Positions 52,151-61,393 of a stretch of 64,000 bases of DNA are shown in pieces. The translations under genes were made by a program, and so were the position numbers. The notes below the pieces were generated by a model, which saw nothing but the letters and a program-made list of their open reading frames with translations, was not told where the DNA came from and did no database searches. The DNA comes from Gemmiger sp. An194 (GTDB lineage Bacteria; Bacillota; Clostridia; Oscillospirales; Ruminococcaceae), in contig NZ_NFKA01000017.1 of the NCBI RefSeq assembly GCF_002160145.1, positions 1 through 64,000 on the forward strand, given 5' to 3'. Within the stretch, counting starts at the first letter, position 1. Each line of letters begins with the position of its first letter.

Positions 52151-53632
52151 TCAGAAGAACAGGTCCTTGCCGGGGTACTTGGGCTCCATGGTGATGCGCA
52201 GGCCCAGCTTGCGCAGGGTGCCCTGGTCGCCGGAGTGGAGCATCTGGGTGGAGTGCATGTCGCAGTCCCGCAGCAGGGGCAGGGCAGACATGGCCTTGGC
52301 GGCCACCGGCTCGGTGGCGGCGCTCACGGCCAGACCGGCCAGCACATCGTCCACCTTCAGCACGCTGGAGCGGCTGCCCAGGTAGTCGATCTTCAGGCGC
52401 AGGATTGGCTCCAGCACCTCGGGCCGGATCAGCAGCACGGAATCCTGGATGCCGGCCAGGGCCTTCAGGCTGTTCAGCACGGTGGCGCTGCAGGCGCTCA
52501 TCAGGTCGCTGGCCTTGCCGGTCACGATGCGGCCGTCCGGCAGCTCAATGGCGGCGGCGGGCTGCTCGGTCTGGCGCATCTTGGCCAGAGCGGGGGCAAC
52601 CACGGCCCGGTTCTCGGCGTTCACATCCAGCTGCTGCATGATGTTCTCGATCTTATGCAGGCTGGCCTCGGTGGCCTTGCCCTGCTTCACATCGCAGGCA
52701 GCGGTGTAGTAGCGGCGGAAGATCTCCTCGGTGGCGGCCTTGCGCACCACTTCGTCGTCGAAGATGGCGTAGCCGGCCATATTCACGCCCATGTCGGTGG
52801 GGCTGCGGTAGAACTCCTTGTCGCCGGTGATGCGGGCCAGAATGTTCTGCACGATGGGGAAGGCCTCCACGTCACGGTTGTAGTTCACGGTGGTCTCGCC
52901 GTAGGCTTCCAGGTGGAAGGGGTCGATCATGTTCACATCGTTCAGGTCGGCGGTGGCAGCCTCATAGGCCAGGTTGACCGGGTGCTTCAGGGGAATGTTC
53001 CAGATGGGGAAGGTCTCGAACTTGGCATAGCCGGCCATTACGCCGCGCTTGTACTCGTGGTAGACCTGGCTCAGGCAGGTGGCCAGCTTGCCGCTGCCGG
53101 GGCCGGGAGCGGTGACCACCACCAGGGGCTTGGTGGTTTCCACATAGGGGTTGGAGCCGTAGCCCTCGTCGCTGCAGATGTAGTCCACAGCCAGAGGATA
53201 GCCCTCGATGGGGCGGTGGATGTAGTTCTTCACGCCGCGGCTGGTGAGCTTCTTGGCAAAGGCATCGGCGGCGCGCTGGCCGGTGTACTGGGTGATGACC
53301 ACGCTGTTCACGGCAATGTCCATGGCGGTGATGTCGTCGATCAGGCGCAGCACCTCCATGTCATAGCTGATGCCCAGGTCGGCGCGCATCTTGGTCTTTT
53401 CAATGTCGCCTGCGCTGATGCAGAAGATGATTTCGGCCTTGTCGCGCAGCTCGTGCAGCAGACGGATCTTGCCGTTCACATCAAAGCCGGGCAGCACCCG
53501 GGCGGCGTGGTAGTCGTCGAACAGCTTGCCGCCGAACTCCAGATACAGCTTGCCCTGGAACTTTTCGATCCGGGCGAGAATGTTCTCGGTCTGCTTTTGA
53601 ATATAAAGGTTGTTATCGAATCCGATCTGCAT
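52151..53632 (-). CDS. DUF1846 (UPF0371) family protein
   Basis: 493 residues from the ATG with AAGGAGA upstream. Full-length family member with typical segments MQIGFDNNLYIQKQTENILARI, GGKLFDDYHAARVLPGFD, TAPGPGSGKLATCLSQVYHEYKRG (a P-loop-like glycine-rich site) and FETFPIWNIPLKHPVNLAYEAATADL. Structures of the family are known but the reaction is not. Conserved and soluble. It is transcribed alone. Confidence 0.9.
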   Translation of the reverse strand: MQIGFDNNLYIQKQTENILARIEKFQGKLYLEFGGKLFDDYHAARVLPGFDVNGKIRLLHELRDKAEIIFCISAGDIEKTKMRADLGISYDMEVLRLIDDITAMDIAVNSVVITQYTGQRAADAFAKKLTSRGVKNYIHRPIEGYPLAVDYICSDEGYGSNPYVETTKPLVVVTAPGPGSGKLATCLSQVYHEYKRGVMAGYAKFETFPIWNIPLKHPVNLAYEAATADLNDVNMIDPFHLEAYGETTVNYNRDVEAFPIVQNILARITGDKEFYRSPTDMGVNMAGYAIFDDEVVRKAATEEIFRRYYTAACDVKQGKATEASLHKIENIMQQLDVNAENRAVVAPALAKMRQTEQPAAAIELPDGRIVTGKASDLMSACSATVLNSLKALAGIQDSVLLIRPEVLEPILRLKIDYLGSRSSVLKVDDVLAGLAVSAATEPVAAKAMSALPLLRDCDMHSTQMLHSGDQGTLRKLGLRITMEPKYPGKDLFF

Positions 53633-53807
53633 AAATAGTCTCCTTCTCATCGCATGAACGCCTGATATGCCCACCGGGGACCCGGCGGACCGTTCCTTGT
53701 TTTTAGGATGTCCTCAACTAAAAAATGATACCATGCACCCGCGATGAATGCAACAAAAAGCCGCCGCCTGCGGGCAAAAAAATGACGAAAATTTTTTCGA
53801 AAAACCG

Positions 53808-53836
53808 TTGACTTTACCCCGGTGGGGTGATATAAT
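53808..53836 (+). promoter_or_regulatory. Promoter of tRNA-Val
   Basis: TTGACT, a 17-base spacer and TATAAT, 13 bases before the mature tRNA 5' end. Confidence 0.85.
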
Positions 53837-53848
53837 AATTTTCGTCGC

Positions 53849-53925
53849 GGAGGATTAGCTCAGCTGGTTAGAGTGCCTGCATCACACGCAGGAAGTCTGG
53901 GGTTCGAGTCCCTAATTCTCCACCA
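53849..53925 (+). tRNA. tRNA-Val (anticodon CAC)
   Basis: Acceptor stem GGAGGAT pairs with ATTCTCC (one wobble). The anticodon stem CCTGC/GCAGG encloses ATCACAC, so the anticodon is CAC and reads GTG. The T-arm ends in CCCTA, with A discriminator and encoded CCA. Confidence 0.95.
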
Positions 53926-53960
53926 AAAACCCACAGGTTCGCCTGTGGGTTTTCTTTTTG
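53926..53960 (+). terminator. Terminator of tRNA-Val
   Basis: AAAACCCACAGG/CCTGTGGGTTTT stem with a TTCG tetraloop and a CTTTTTG tail. Confidence 0.92.
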
Positions 53961-53973
53961 TGTTCAGACAGAG

Positions 53974-54012
53974 AAAACGCCCGCGGATTTGCCAAATCCG
54001 CGGGCGTTTTTT
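53974..54012 (-). terminator. Terminator of the orphan ABC gene
   Basis: An 18-pair stem, AAAACGCCCGCGGATTTG with its complement, has T-runs on both strands. It ends the converging minus-strand gene at 54023. Confidence 0.9.
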
Positions 54013-54022
54013 GTCAGCCGGC

Positions 54023-55746
54023 TTACGCCCCGATGGCGTTGCCGGTGTACAGCTGGTAGTAGCGGCCCTTCTGGGCGATCAGCTGGTCGTGGGTGCCCAC
54101 ATCGCTGATGCGGCCGTCGTCCAGCACCACGATCCGGTCGGCGTTCTGAACCGAGGAAAAACGCTGGGCAATGATCAGCTTGGTGGTGCCGGGAATGGCC
54201 TGGGCAAAGGCTTCGCGGATGCGGGCGTCGGTGGCGGTGTCCACCGCGCTGGTGGAGTCGTCCAGAATCAGCACCTTGGGCTTTTTCAAAAGGGCCCGGG
54301 CGATGCACAGGCGCTGCTTCTGGCCGCCGGATACGTTGGAGCCGCCCTGTTCAATGTGGGTGTTGTAGCCGTCCGGCAGGCGCTGGATGAACTCGTCCGT
54401 CTGGGCCTGGATGCAGGCCTGGCGGCATTCCTCCTCGGTGGCGTCCTCCTTGCCCCAGCGCAGGTTATCCAGAATGCTGCCGCTGAACAGCACGTTCTTC
54501 TGCAGCACAACGGCCACCTGGTCCCGCAGGGCCTCGGTGTCGTACTCCCGCACATCCCGGCCGCCCACCTTCACGCAGCCTTCGGTGGCGTCGTACAGGC
54601 GGCTGATCAGGTTCACCAGACTGGACTTGCCGCAGCCGGTGCCGCCGATGATGCCGATGGTCTCGCCGCTTTTGATGTGCAGGTCGATGTCGTGCAGGGT
54701 GTCCTCACCGGTGGAGCCGTGTTTGTAGCAGAAGTTCACATGGTCAAAATCAATGCTGCCGTCGGCGATTTCCTGCACCGCATTGGCGGGACTGGTGATG
54801 TCCGGGGTCTCGGTGAGCACCTCGGCGATACGGTGGGCGCTGGCGGCGCTCATGGTCACCATGACGAAGACCATCGCGAGCATCATCAGCGACATCAAAA
54901 CGCCCATCACATAGCTGAACAGGGAGGTGAGCTCGCCGGTGGTCAGGCTGCCCGCCACAACGAAGTGGGCGCCGAACCAGGACAGGGCGATGATGCAGCC
55001 GTAAACCATCAGCATCATCACCGGGTTGTTCAGAGCCAGCAGGCCCTCGGCCTTTACGAACAGGTTGTACAGGTTCTGCGCGGCCTTAGTGAATTTTTCG
55101 GTCTCGTGCTCCTCCCGCACATAGGCCTTTACCACCCGGATGGCGCTCACGTTCTCCTGCACGCTGGCGTTCAGATCATCGTACCGGCGGAACACCTGGT
55201 CGAAGATGGGAATGGTGCGCCGCATGATGAGAATCAGCGCGCCGCCCAGCACCACAATGGCCGCCAGGAAGACCAGGCTCAGCCGCAGATTAATGAAAAA
55301 GCACATGGCCATGCAGCAGATGAGCATCAGGGGCGCGCGCACCGCGATGCGCAGAATCATCTGGTAGGCGTTCTGCAGGTTGGTCACATCGGTGGTCATG
55401 CGGGTCACAAGGCCCGAGGTGGAGAACTTGTCGATGTTGGAAAAGGAAAAGGTCTGGATGTTTTCGTACATGCCGTCCCGCAAATTGCAGGCAAAGCCGG
55501 ACGAGGCCCGGGCTGCAAAACGTCCGGCCAGCACGCCGCAGGCAAGGCTCACGAAGGCCAGCACCAGCATGATGCCGCCGTAGCGGTAGACCTCGTGCAG
55601 TGAGCCCGCCTCGATGCCCTTGTCGATGATGGCGGCGGTGATGAAGGGGATCAGCACCTCCATCAGCACCTCCATAGCAGTGAACAGGGGAGCAAGCAGG
55701 GAGTCCGCCCGGTACGGCCGATCTGCCGCATCAGGGTTTTTATCAT
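54023..55746 (-). pseudogene. Orphan ABC half-transporter with an N-terminal frameshift
   Basis: NBD and transmembrane domain are intact over about 560 residues and closely resemble half-transporter A at 42962 (KFSTSGLVTRMTTDVTN, VGGRDVREYD, NVSGGQKQR, LDDSTSAVD). Walker A is GGTGCGKSS. The start expected from AAGGAGGA is ATG at 55746, giving MIKTLMRQIGR, but one base is missing near 55712-55718, so this frame ends up out of phase with YRADSLLAP. The downstream frame has no credible start codon. The degenerate LDD also means it needs a partner, which is absent. Either a decaying gene or a sequence error. Confidence 0.75.
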
Positions 55747-55906
55747 AGTCATTCCTCCTTGTGGAATCTGTTTTTGTGGAACATTGCGGGCGCAAAGGCA
55801 GCGCCTGCAACGGTTCTATTATAGGGCCGGGCCGGTTGCAAGTGAATTCAAAAAAATGTTATTATTGATAAACAGAATTTATTAATCGAAATGGGAGGAA
55901 TGCGCG

Positions 55907-56791
55907 GTGAATACCTTTCAGCTGGCCTGCTTTCTGGCGGTGAGCGATACGCTGAACTTTGCGCGGGCCGCCCAGCGGCTGAACGTGACCCAGCCCGCGG
56001 TGACCCATCAGATCCGCACGCTGGAGGAGGAGCTGAACACAAAGCTTTTCCGCCGCACCACCCGCAGTGTGGAACTCACCGAGGCGGGGCGGCTGTTTCT
56101 GCACGATGCCAACGGCATGATGACCATTGCCATGCGGGCAAAAAAGCGGTTTGAGAACCCGGCGGCGGGGGAGCTCTGTGAGCTTTCGGTGGGCTGCCAC
56201 GGCTACACCCATCTGTTCAGCCTGCATGAGCCGCTGCGGCAGCTGGCTCAAAGCTACCCCAATCTTCACCCCCGGCTGCAGGTGGTGCCCTATGACTTTT
56301 TGTACCGGCTTCTGGAGGAGGAGCACGTGGATGTGATTCTGAGCTTCCAGGAAAACGAGGCAAAAAAAGCGCCCGGCATCTATGCCGAGCTGGAGAAAAC
56401 CCCCATGGTCTGCGTGACCACCCGTCTGCAGGCGCCGGAGGGGGAGGGAGCCCTGGAGCTGGAGCAGCTGCGGGGGCAGCGGCTGGTGCTGGGCGACCCC
56501 CGCAAGGCCCCCCGGAGCATTGCCCGGGTACAGGCACAGCTGCTGGGTGAGCGCGCACCGGGCGAGTTGTTCTTCGGCGAGTCGCCGGAGACGGTGATCA
56601 CGCTGGTGAAGGCCGGGTTCGGTCTGGCGGTGATGCCCCGGCTGCTGGCACCCCCGGACCCGGAGCTGGTGCTGCGGCCGCTGGCCGGGGTGGAGCCGCT
56701 GTCCTTCGGTATGTATTACAAGACCCTGAAGGCAAACCCGGTGCTGCGCCGGTTTGTGGAGCTGATGCGCCTGCAGCACGGACAAAAATGA
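55907..56791 (+). CDS. LysR-family transcriptional regulator
   Basis: 294 residues from a GTG with GGGAGGA upstream. N-terminal winged helix-turn-helix FLAVSDTLNFARAAQRLNVTQPAVTHQIRTLEEEL and a co-inducer domain from about residue 90 (VGCHGYTH..., GFGLAVMPRLL). It is divergent from the orphan ABC gene. The AT-rich gap between them holds an imperfect palindrome, ATTATTGATAA and TTTATTAAT, a likely LysR site. Confidence 0.92.
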   Translation: MNTFQLACFLAVSDTLNFARAAQRLNVTQPAVTHQIRTLEEELNTKLFRRTTRSVELTEAGRLFLHDANGMMTIAMRAKKRFENPAAGELCELSVGCHGYTHLFSLHEPLRQLAQSYPNLHPRLQVVPYDFLYRLLEEEHVDVILSFQENEAKKAPGIYAELEKTPMVCVTTRLQAPEGEGALELEQLRGQRLVLGDPRKAPRSIARVQAQLLGERAPGELFFGESPETVITLVKAGFGLAVMPRLLAPPDPELVLRPLAGVEPLSFGMYYKTLKANPVLRRFVELMRLQHGQK

Positions 56792-56835
56792 AAAAAGGCC
56801 CCGGCCGTATCCCTTGGATACGGCCGGGGCCTTTT
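56792..56835. terminator. Bidirectional terminator between LysR and AlbA_2 genes
   Basis: A stem of about 19 pairs beginning AAAAGGCCCCGGCCGTATCC, T-runs on both strands. Confidence 0.92.
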
Positions 56836-56846
56836 GCTTGTTTGGT

Positions 56847-58241
56847 TCAGCGTTTCAGCTGCCAGGTGTTCTTGCCGGCGGGTTCCACCGCGCCGATGGC
56901 AGCCAGCCGGGCCAGCATCCGGCATACCTGACCGGAGGTCAGGTGCAGTGCACCGGCCAGCTGGGCGGGACTGGCGCTCACCTGGTCGGTGAGGTATTCC
57001 AGCAGAGCCTGACTGCCGCTGGCCGCAGGCCGGGGCGGCAGCGCGGGGCGGGGCGCAAAGGTCAGGCGCAGGCAGGTGGCACCGGGGCACAATTCCTCCC
57101 GGATGGAGGGCTCCTCCCAGCCCTGCAGCCGCCACACCGCCTGGATCTGGGGCAGGCCGCTGCCCGCCCGGCGACCCACGCCCACCAGCCGGAACAGCTC
57201 GCTCAGGCCCGGGTTGCGGGCGTCGCTCACGCCGCCGGCCAGGGCGCTGGCCGGTTCCATGGGGAAACAGCCCGGGTTGGTGATGTAAAGCCGGTGGCCC
57301 CGTTTTTCAATGGTCAGGCCTCGGCGGTCCTGGTAGTCCGCGTGGATCAGGGCGTTGGCCAGAGCCTCCCGCACCGCTAGCTGCACCGGGTGGTCCGGCT
57401 CAGCGGGCAGGCGGGGGTCGGCGCAGATACGGTGAGCCGCCGCAAAATAAAAATCAAACAGTGCGCCGTTCCAGTTCGTGCCGTCCGAGTGCAGGCAGCA
57501 GGCAAGGCCGGGCTGCAGCTGCTCCCGGTAGGAAAGGCTGAAATGGGGCCACACCGAGCGGATGGCCCACTCCTCGCCCAGAAGCAAAAGCCCGGCGGCG
57601 GTGGGGCAGAGGGCTCCGTCCCTGGCGCGGGCCAGCACCCCAAGCCGAAGCAGCAGGCCCGCGTCGCTCAGCTCGCCCCACACATGGCCGGGGCGGCAGC
57701 GCAGCAGCCGGGCCCGGTAGCGGGTCACCGCGTCGGGGCAGAGAGCGCTCAGGTCCAGCCCCTCCAGCGGGGTCAGGTCCCGGGGCAGGTCTGCCTGGTC
57801 CCGCATCATGGCCCGCACCTCCTCGGCGGAGCAGTGATAGTCCCCCTCGCCGCCCCGCCGGTAGGCGCCGGAGAAGGGGTCGGTGCCCAGGTACACCGGC
57901 CGGTCGTGGCGGCCTGCGCGGGGCACATGGATGATCACGATCCGGTTGCCGCCGCTCTCGTCCACCCATACATCGGCGGGACGCAGAATGTTGACGCTCA
58001 CCCGGGCCGGGTCGTTGACGATCTGCCAGAACTGGCGCACCAGTTCCTCCGGGTCCGGCAGGGGCACCGAGGCGAGGGTTTTGTTTTTGGTTTCGATCAC
58101 GCCCAGCAGGATCAGCCCGCCGAAGGAGTTGGCAAAGGCGGAGTAGGTTTCCCAGATGCTGCGGGGCAGCCCGCCCTGGGCGCGCTTCGCCTCCAGGCGG
58201 TTGTTCTCCCGGTATTTTTCCAGGTGGGCAAGGTCGATCAT
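56847..58241 (-). CDS. AlbA_2/Schlafen-type ATP-binding regulator-like protein
   Basis: 464 residues. An AlbA_2 DNA/RNA-binding domain at the N-terminus (YRENNRLEAKRAQGGLPRSIWETYSAFANSFGGLILLGVIE) is followed by a HATPase_c_4-like region (REALANALIHADYQDRRGLTIEKRGHRLYITNPG) and a C-terminal winged helix (SASPAQLAGALHLTSGQVCRMLARLAAIGAVE). These are often annotated as RecG-like regulators; some homologues take part in phage defence. The start follows GAGGT. Last gene of a minus operon after the ThrE pair. Confidence 0.85.
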   Translation of the reverse strand: MIDLAHLEKYRENNRLEAKRAQGGLPRSIWETYSAFANSFGGLILLGVIETKNKTLASVPLPDPEELVRQFWQIVNDPARVSVNILRPADVWVDESGGNRIVIIHVPRAGRHDRPVYLGTDPFSGAYRRGGEGDYHCSAEEVRAMMRDQADLPRDLTPLEGLDLSALCPDAVTRYRARLLRCRPGHVWGELSDAGLLLRLGVLARARDGALCPTAAGLLLLGEEWAIRSVWPHFSLSYREQLQPGLACCLHSDGTNWNGALFDFYFAAAHRICADPRLPAEPDHPVQLAVREALANALIHADYQDRRGLTIEKRGHRLYITNPGCFPMEPASALAGGVSDARNPGLSELFRLVGVGRRAGSGLPQIQAVWRLQGWEEPSIREELCPGATCLRLTFAPRPALPPRPAASGSQALLEYLTDQVSASPAQLAGALHLTSGQVCRMLARLAAIGAVEPAGKNTWQLKR

Positions 58242-58262
58242 AGACGGTACCTCAACAAAGGG

Positions 58263-58709
58263 TCACTTGGTCCAGGGGGCGGCCAGGCGGCGGAACCAGC
58301 TGCCCGGCAGCTCCAGCCCCAGCAGGATGGCCAGCACCATGGCGATAGCGGTTTTCAGGGTGGTAAAGCCGATCTGGCCGGCCTCGGCGGTGGCGTTGTT
58401 CACCATGGCGTAGGCGGTCTGGTAGATGCCCAGACCGGGCACCAGCGGGAAGATGCCGGAGATCAGAAAGATGGTGGCCGGGCAGCGCATCTGCACCGCC
58501 GAAAACCGGGAGATGCACAGCACCGCAAAGGTGGCCAGAAAGATGGCGGGCAGCACCCCCCAGAAGGGCTTGAACAGCAGGTAGACCAGCCAGCCTGCCG
58601 AGCCGGTGATGCCGCAGCGCAGGTAATACCGGCTGGGCACGTGAAAGATCAGGGCGAAGGCCGCGGTTCCGATGCCCGCCGCCAGTACCTCGCAAAGAAA
58701 ACGCTGCAT
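58263..58709 (-). CDS. ThrE_2/YjjB-like small export subunit
   Basis: 148 residues, four to five helices. Matches the C-terminal half (DUF3815) of the ThrE exporter, with PSRYYLRCGITGSAGWLVYLLF and SGIFPLVPGLGIYQTAYAMV. It begins two bases after the stop of the YjjP-like gene. The two should form one carrier, as YjjP/YjjB do for succinate in E. coli and ThrE for threonine/serine in Corynebacterium. Confidence 0.88.
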   Translation of the reverse strand: MQRFLCEVLAAGIGTAAFALIFHVPSRYYLRCGITGSAGWLVYLLFKPFWGVLPAIFLATFAVLCISRFSAVQMRCPATIFLISGIFPLVPGLGIYQTAYAMVNNATAEAGQIGFTTLKTAIAMVLAILLGLELPGSWFRRLAAPWTK

Positions 58710-58711
58710 GC

Positions 58712-59476
58712 TCACACCCCCCATGCGGCATAGGCGGCCATCACCGCGCCCACGCCCAGGGCAAGGCAGGCCACCACCAGCACCGCGTCCAGCAGGCGCA
58801 CGCTGCCGGAAATATAGTCCTCGTCGGCAATGTCCCGGATGCCGTTGGTGAAGGCCACGCCGGGCAGAAGCGGCACCACCGCACCGGCGGTGACCATCTC
58901 CAGATTGCTGCCCAGCCCCAGATGAGTCAGGAGCAGCGCGCACAGGGTGACCAGCGCCCCGCCGCTGATGTTCATGGCGATCTTGGAAAGACGGCCCCGC
59001 ACCAGATACAAAAAGTAAAGATACAAAACGAGCCCGCACAGAAAGGCGGCGGCCGCGTCCCGGCCGGTGCCGCCGAACAGATAGCCAAAGGCCCCGCTGC
59101 CGATTCCCGAGGCCAGCACCTGCTGCCAGCGGGGCTTGGAGGGCATGGCCCGGATGGCCACAAGCCGCTCATGGGCTTCGGCGGGGGTGTGCAGACCCAG
59201 CTCGATCTCGCGGGAGAGCTGGTTCACCGCGTCGATCCGGTCCAGCCGACCGCCGCCCAGGGGAATGTGGCGCACCCGGGCCCGGTAGCTGCGGGGCCCG
59301 CCCCCGGTGGACAGCAGCACGCCGTTGCTTAAAATAAAGGTATCCAGCCCGGGGTTGCCGTAGGCTCGGGCAATGCGCTCCATGGTATCGCTTACCCGGG
59401 AGATCTCGGCCCCGGAGGCCAGCAGAATCTCGCCCGCGAGCGATACGGTCTCAAAAATAAGGTCGCGGTCCTCCAT
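58712..59476 (-). CDS. ThrE/YjjP-like export subunit (DUF1212)
   Basis: 254 residues. A soluble N-terminal domain (LAGEILLASGAEISRVSDTMERIARAYG, residues about 12-40, the family signature) is followed by about five helices including PLLPGVAFTNGIRDIADEDYISGSVRL. Partner of the small YjjB-like protein. AAAAGGAGG precedes the ATG. Substrate could be an amino acid or dicarboxylate. Confidence 0.9.
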   Translation of the reverse strand: MEDRDLIFETVSLAGEILLASGAEISRVSDTMERIARAYGNPGLDTFILSNGVLLSTGGGPRSYRARVRHIPLGGGRLDRIDAVNQLSREIELGLHTPAEAHERLVAIRAMPSKPRWQQVLASGIGSGAFGYLFGGTGRDAAAAFLCGLVLYLYFLYLVRGRLSKIAMNISGGALVTLCALLLTHLGLGSNLEMVTAGAVVPLLPGVAFTNGIRDIADEDYISGSVRLLDAVLVVACLALGVGAVMAAYAAWGV

Positions 59477-59514
59477 GGCAGGTCCTCCTTTTGCGGCCGG
59501 AATTTTGCCCTTTT

Positions 59515-59543
59515 ATTATACGGCGGTTTGGGACCGGTTACAA
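59515..59543 (-). promoter_or_regulatory. Promoter of the ThrE-AlbA_2 operon
   Basis: On the minus strand TTGTAA (59538-59543), a 17-base spacer and TATAAT (59515-59520). Confidence 0.75.
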
Positions 59544-59565
59544 GCAAAACCCGGCGGCGGGCCCC

Positions 59566-59594
59566 TTGCACAGGCGGCGGGTTTTCGTTATACT
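59566..59594 (+). promoter_or_regulatory. Promoter of yqeC-yqeB
   Basis: TTGCAC, a 17-base spacer and TATACT, about 45 bases before the yqeC start. It is back-to-back with the ThrE promoter. Confidence 0.65.
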
Positions 59595-59639
59595 GAAAGT
59601 TACATAACGGATGCCGGAAAATGGGGAAAGGAGCAGGCG

Positions 59640-60374
59640 ATGAACGAGACGTTGAGCAGCTTTCTGGGGGTGCGCCCCGGGGTGACCGCACTGGTGGGGG
59701 CGGGCGGCAAGACCACCGCCATGCTGACTCTGGCCGAAGAGCTGGCCAAAGCGGGCAAAAAGGTGATCGTGACCACCACCACCCACATGTTCCTGCCGGA
59801 GGAGCAGCGCTATGGCCCGGTGTTTTCGCCGGAGGATACGGCAGGCATTGCGGCGGCGCTGGAGCGCACCGGGCTGGCGGTGACCGCCGGGCCAATGGAT
59901 GCGCGGGGCAAGCTGACCGGGGTGAGCGACAAGCAGGTGGATAACTTTTTGACGCTGGCGGACTATGTGCTGGCCGAGGCGGACGGCTCCCGCCGCCTGC
60001 CCTGCAAGACCCCCGGGGAGCATGAGCCCGCCCTGCCCGCAAAAACCGGGCTGGTGGTGGCGGTGCTGGGGCTTTCCAGCCTGGGCAGACCTTTGGAGGA
60101 GGTGTGCTTTCGGGCCGAGCTGGCCGTCCGGCGGCTGGAAACACAGCCGGACAGCCCCCTTACGCCGGAGCAGCTGGCCCGGCTGGCGGCCGAGCCCTGG
60201 GGCCTGGCCAAGGGCAGCGAGGGGCGGCGGTTTGTGATCCTGCTGAACCAGAGCGATGCATGTGACCCGGCGGACCTGCGCCGGGTGGTGCGGGCTGTAA
60301 AAGAAACAAGCAGCGCCCGCGTGGTGAGCGCCGCTTTAAAGAAAAAGGAATGGAAAGAGGAATCGATATGTTGA
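59640..60374 (+). CDS. yqeC: YqeC-family molybdenum hydroxylase accessory protein
   Basis: 244 residues. P-loop NTPase-like N-terminus VGAGGKTTAMLTLAEEL (18-34), TTTTHMFLP, YVLAEADGSRRLPCKTPGEHEPALP. The family is associated with maturation of selenium-dependent molybdenum hydroxylases in anaerobes. AAAGGAG precedes the ATG. It overlaps yqeB by seven bases, and a MocA-like gene lies nearby. Confidence 0.88.
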   Translation: MNETLSSFLGVRPGVTALVGAGGKTTAMLTLAEELAKAGKKVIVTTTTHMFLPEEQRYGPVFSPEDTAGIAAALERTGLAVTAGPMDARGKLTGVSDKQVDNFLTLADYVLAEADGSRRLPCKTPGEHEPALPAKTGLVVAVLGLSSLGRPLEEVCFRAELAVRRLETQPDSPLTPEQLARLAAEPWGLAKGSEGRRFVILLNQSDACDPADLRRVVRAVKETSSARVVSAALKKKEWKEESIC

Positions 60375-61162
60375 TTGTGATTCGAGGCGCCGGAGACATT
60401 GCCACCGGCATCGGCTGGCGGCTGTGGCAGTGCGGGTTTGACGTGGTTATGACCGACCTGCCCCAGCCCACCTGCATCCGCCGCACGGTGGCCTTCTCCA
60501 CCGCGCTGGAGGAGGGCGAGTACACCGTGGAGGGCGTCACCGCCCTGGCCTGCCCGGACCTGAAAGCGGCCCGGGCGGCGCTGGCAAAGCGCTGCGTGGC
60601 GGTGATCCCGGACCCGGAGGGCGCGTGCATCAAGGCCCTGCAGCCCGCCGCAGTGGTGGACGCGGTGTTGGCCAAGAAAAATCTGGGCACCGCCATCACC
60701 GACGCGCCGCTGGTGATTGGGGTGGGCCCCGGCTTTTGCGCCGGGCAGGACTGCCATTATGTGGTGGAAACAAAGCGCGGTCATCGGCTGGGCCGGGTGA
60801 TCGAGGAGGGCCCCGCCGCCCCCAATTCCGGCCTGCCTGGCAACATCATGGGCTACACCGGCGAGCGGATCATCCGCAGCACCGTCAGCGGCCAGTTCGA
60901 GCCGCTGTGTGCCATCGGTGATCTGGTCCAGGCCGGGCAGACGGTGGCCCGGGTGGACGGGGAGGAGCTGAAGGTGCAGATCCCCGGCATGATCCGTGGC
61001 ATGCTGCATGAGGGCATCCAGGTCACGCCGGGCTTCAAGTGCGGCGACGTGGACCCCCGTGGCCGGGAAGCTGACTACACCACCATCTCGGACAAGGCCC
61101 GGGCGGTGGCGGGCGGCGTGCTGGAGGCGGTGCTGCGCCGCTACGGCAGCCGGATGCAATAA
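60368..61162 (+). CDS. yqeB: YqeB/EF2563-family molybdenum hydroxylase accessory protein
   Basis: 264 residues. N-terminal GAGDIATGIGWRLW is a Rossmann-like site; GVGPGFCAGQDCHYVVETKRGHRLGRVI, GNIMGYTGERIIRSTVSG and a C-terminal HEGIQVTPGFKCGDVDPRG match the EF2563 family of selenium-dependent molybdenum hydroxylase systems. Coupled to yqeC. The hydroxylase itself (XdhABC-like) and selD are not in the window. Confidence 0.88.
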   Translation: MLIVIRGAGDIATGIGWRLWQCGFDVVMTDLPQPTCIRRTVAFSTALEEGEYTVEGVTALACPDLKAARAALAKRCVAVIPDPEGACIKALQPAAVVDAVLAKKNLGTAITDAPLVIGVGPGFCAGQDCHYVVETKRGHRLGRVIEEGPAAPNSGLPGNIMGYTGERIIRSTVSGQFEPLCAIGDLVQAGQTVARVDGEELKVQIPGMIRGMLHEGIQVTPGFKCGDVDPRGREADYTTISDKARAVAGGVLEAVLRRYGSRMQ

Positions 61163-61177
61163 AACCAAAAAACGACA

Positions 61178-61228
61178 AAAACACAGGCCGCCGCGTACCC
61201 ATAGCAGGTATGCGGCGGCCTGTGTTCC
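61178..61228. terminator. Bidirectional terminator after yqeB
   Basis: AACACAGGCCGCCGC and its near-complement pair around a CCATAGCA-type loop; A/T runs on both sides. Confidence 0.88.
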
Positions 61229-61288
61229 CTTGACCGACTCCGAAGAGATCGTGCAATTCCCGCAGCTCTGCCCAAACCGGAACTGCGT
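61180..61288 (-). ncRNA. Possible small structured RNA with own promoter and terminator
   Basis: On the minus strand TATAAT at 61295-61300 (weak -35) would start a transcript near 61288 that ends at the terminator at 61178-61228. Between them GCAGTTCC pairs with GGAATTGC (one wobble) enclosing CAG/CTG, followed by a small TTCG hairpin, GATCTCTTCGGAGTC. No open frame with a ribosome-binding site is seen in it. It fills the 231-base gap between yqeB and the LytTR gene. Confidence 0.3.
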
Positions 61289-61393
61289 ACCATTATTATA
61301 ACGCATTTTACGAAATAGAGAACCGAAAATGCACAGAATCAATGCGATGCGACACAAAACGCGGGTTTTCCTGGCCGAAAAGCCAGGTGCGGC

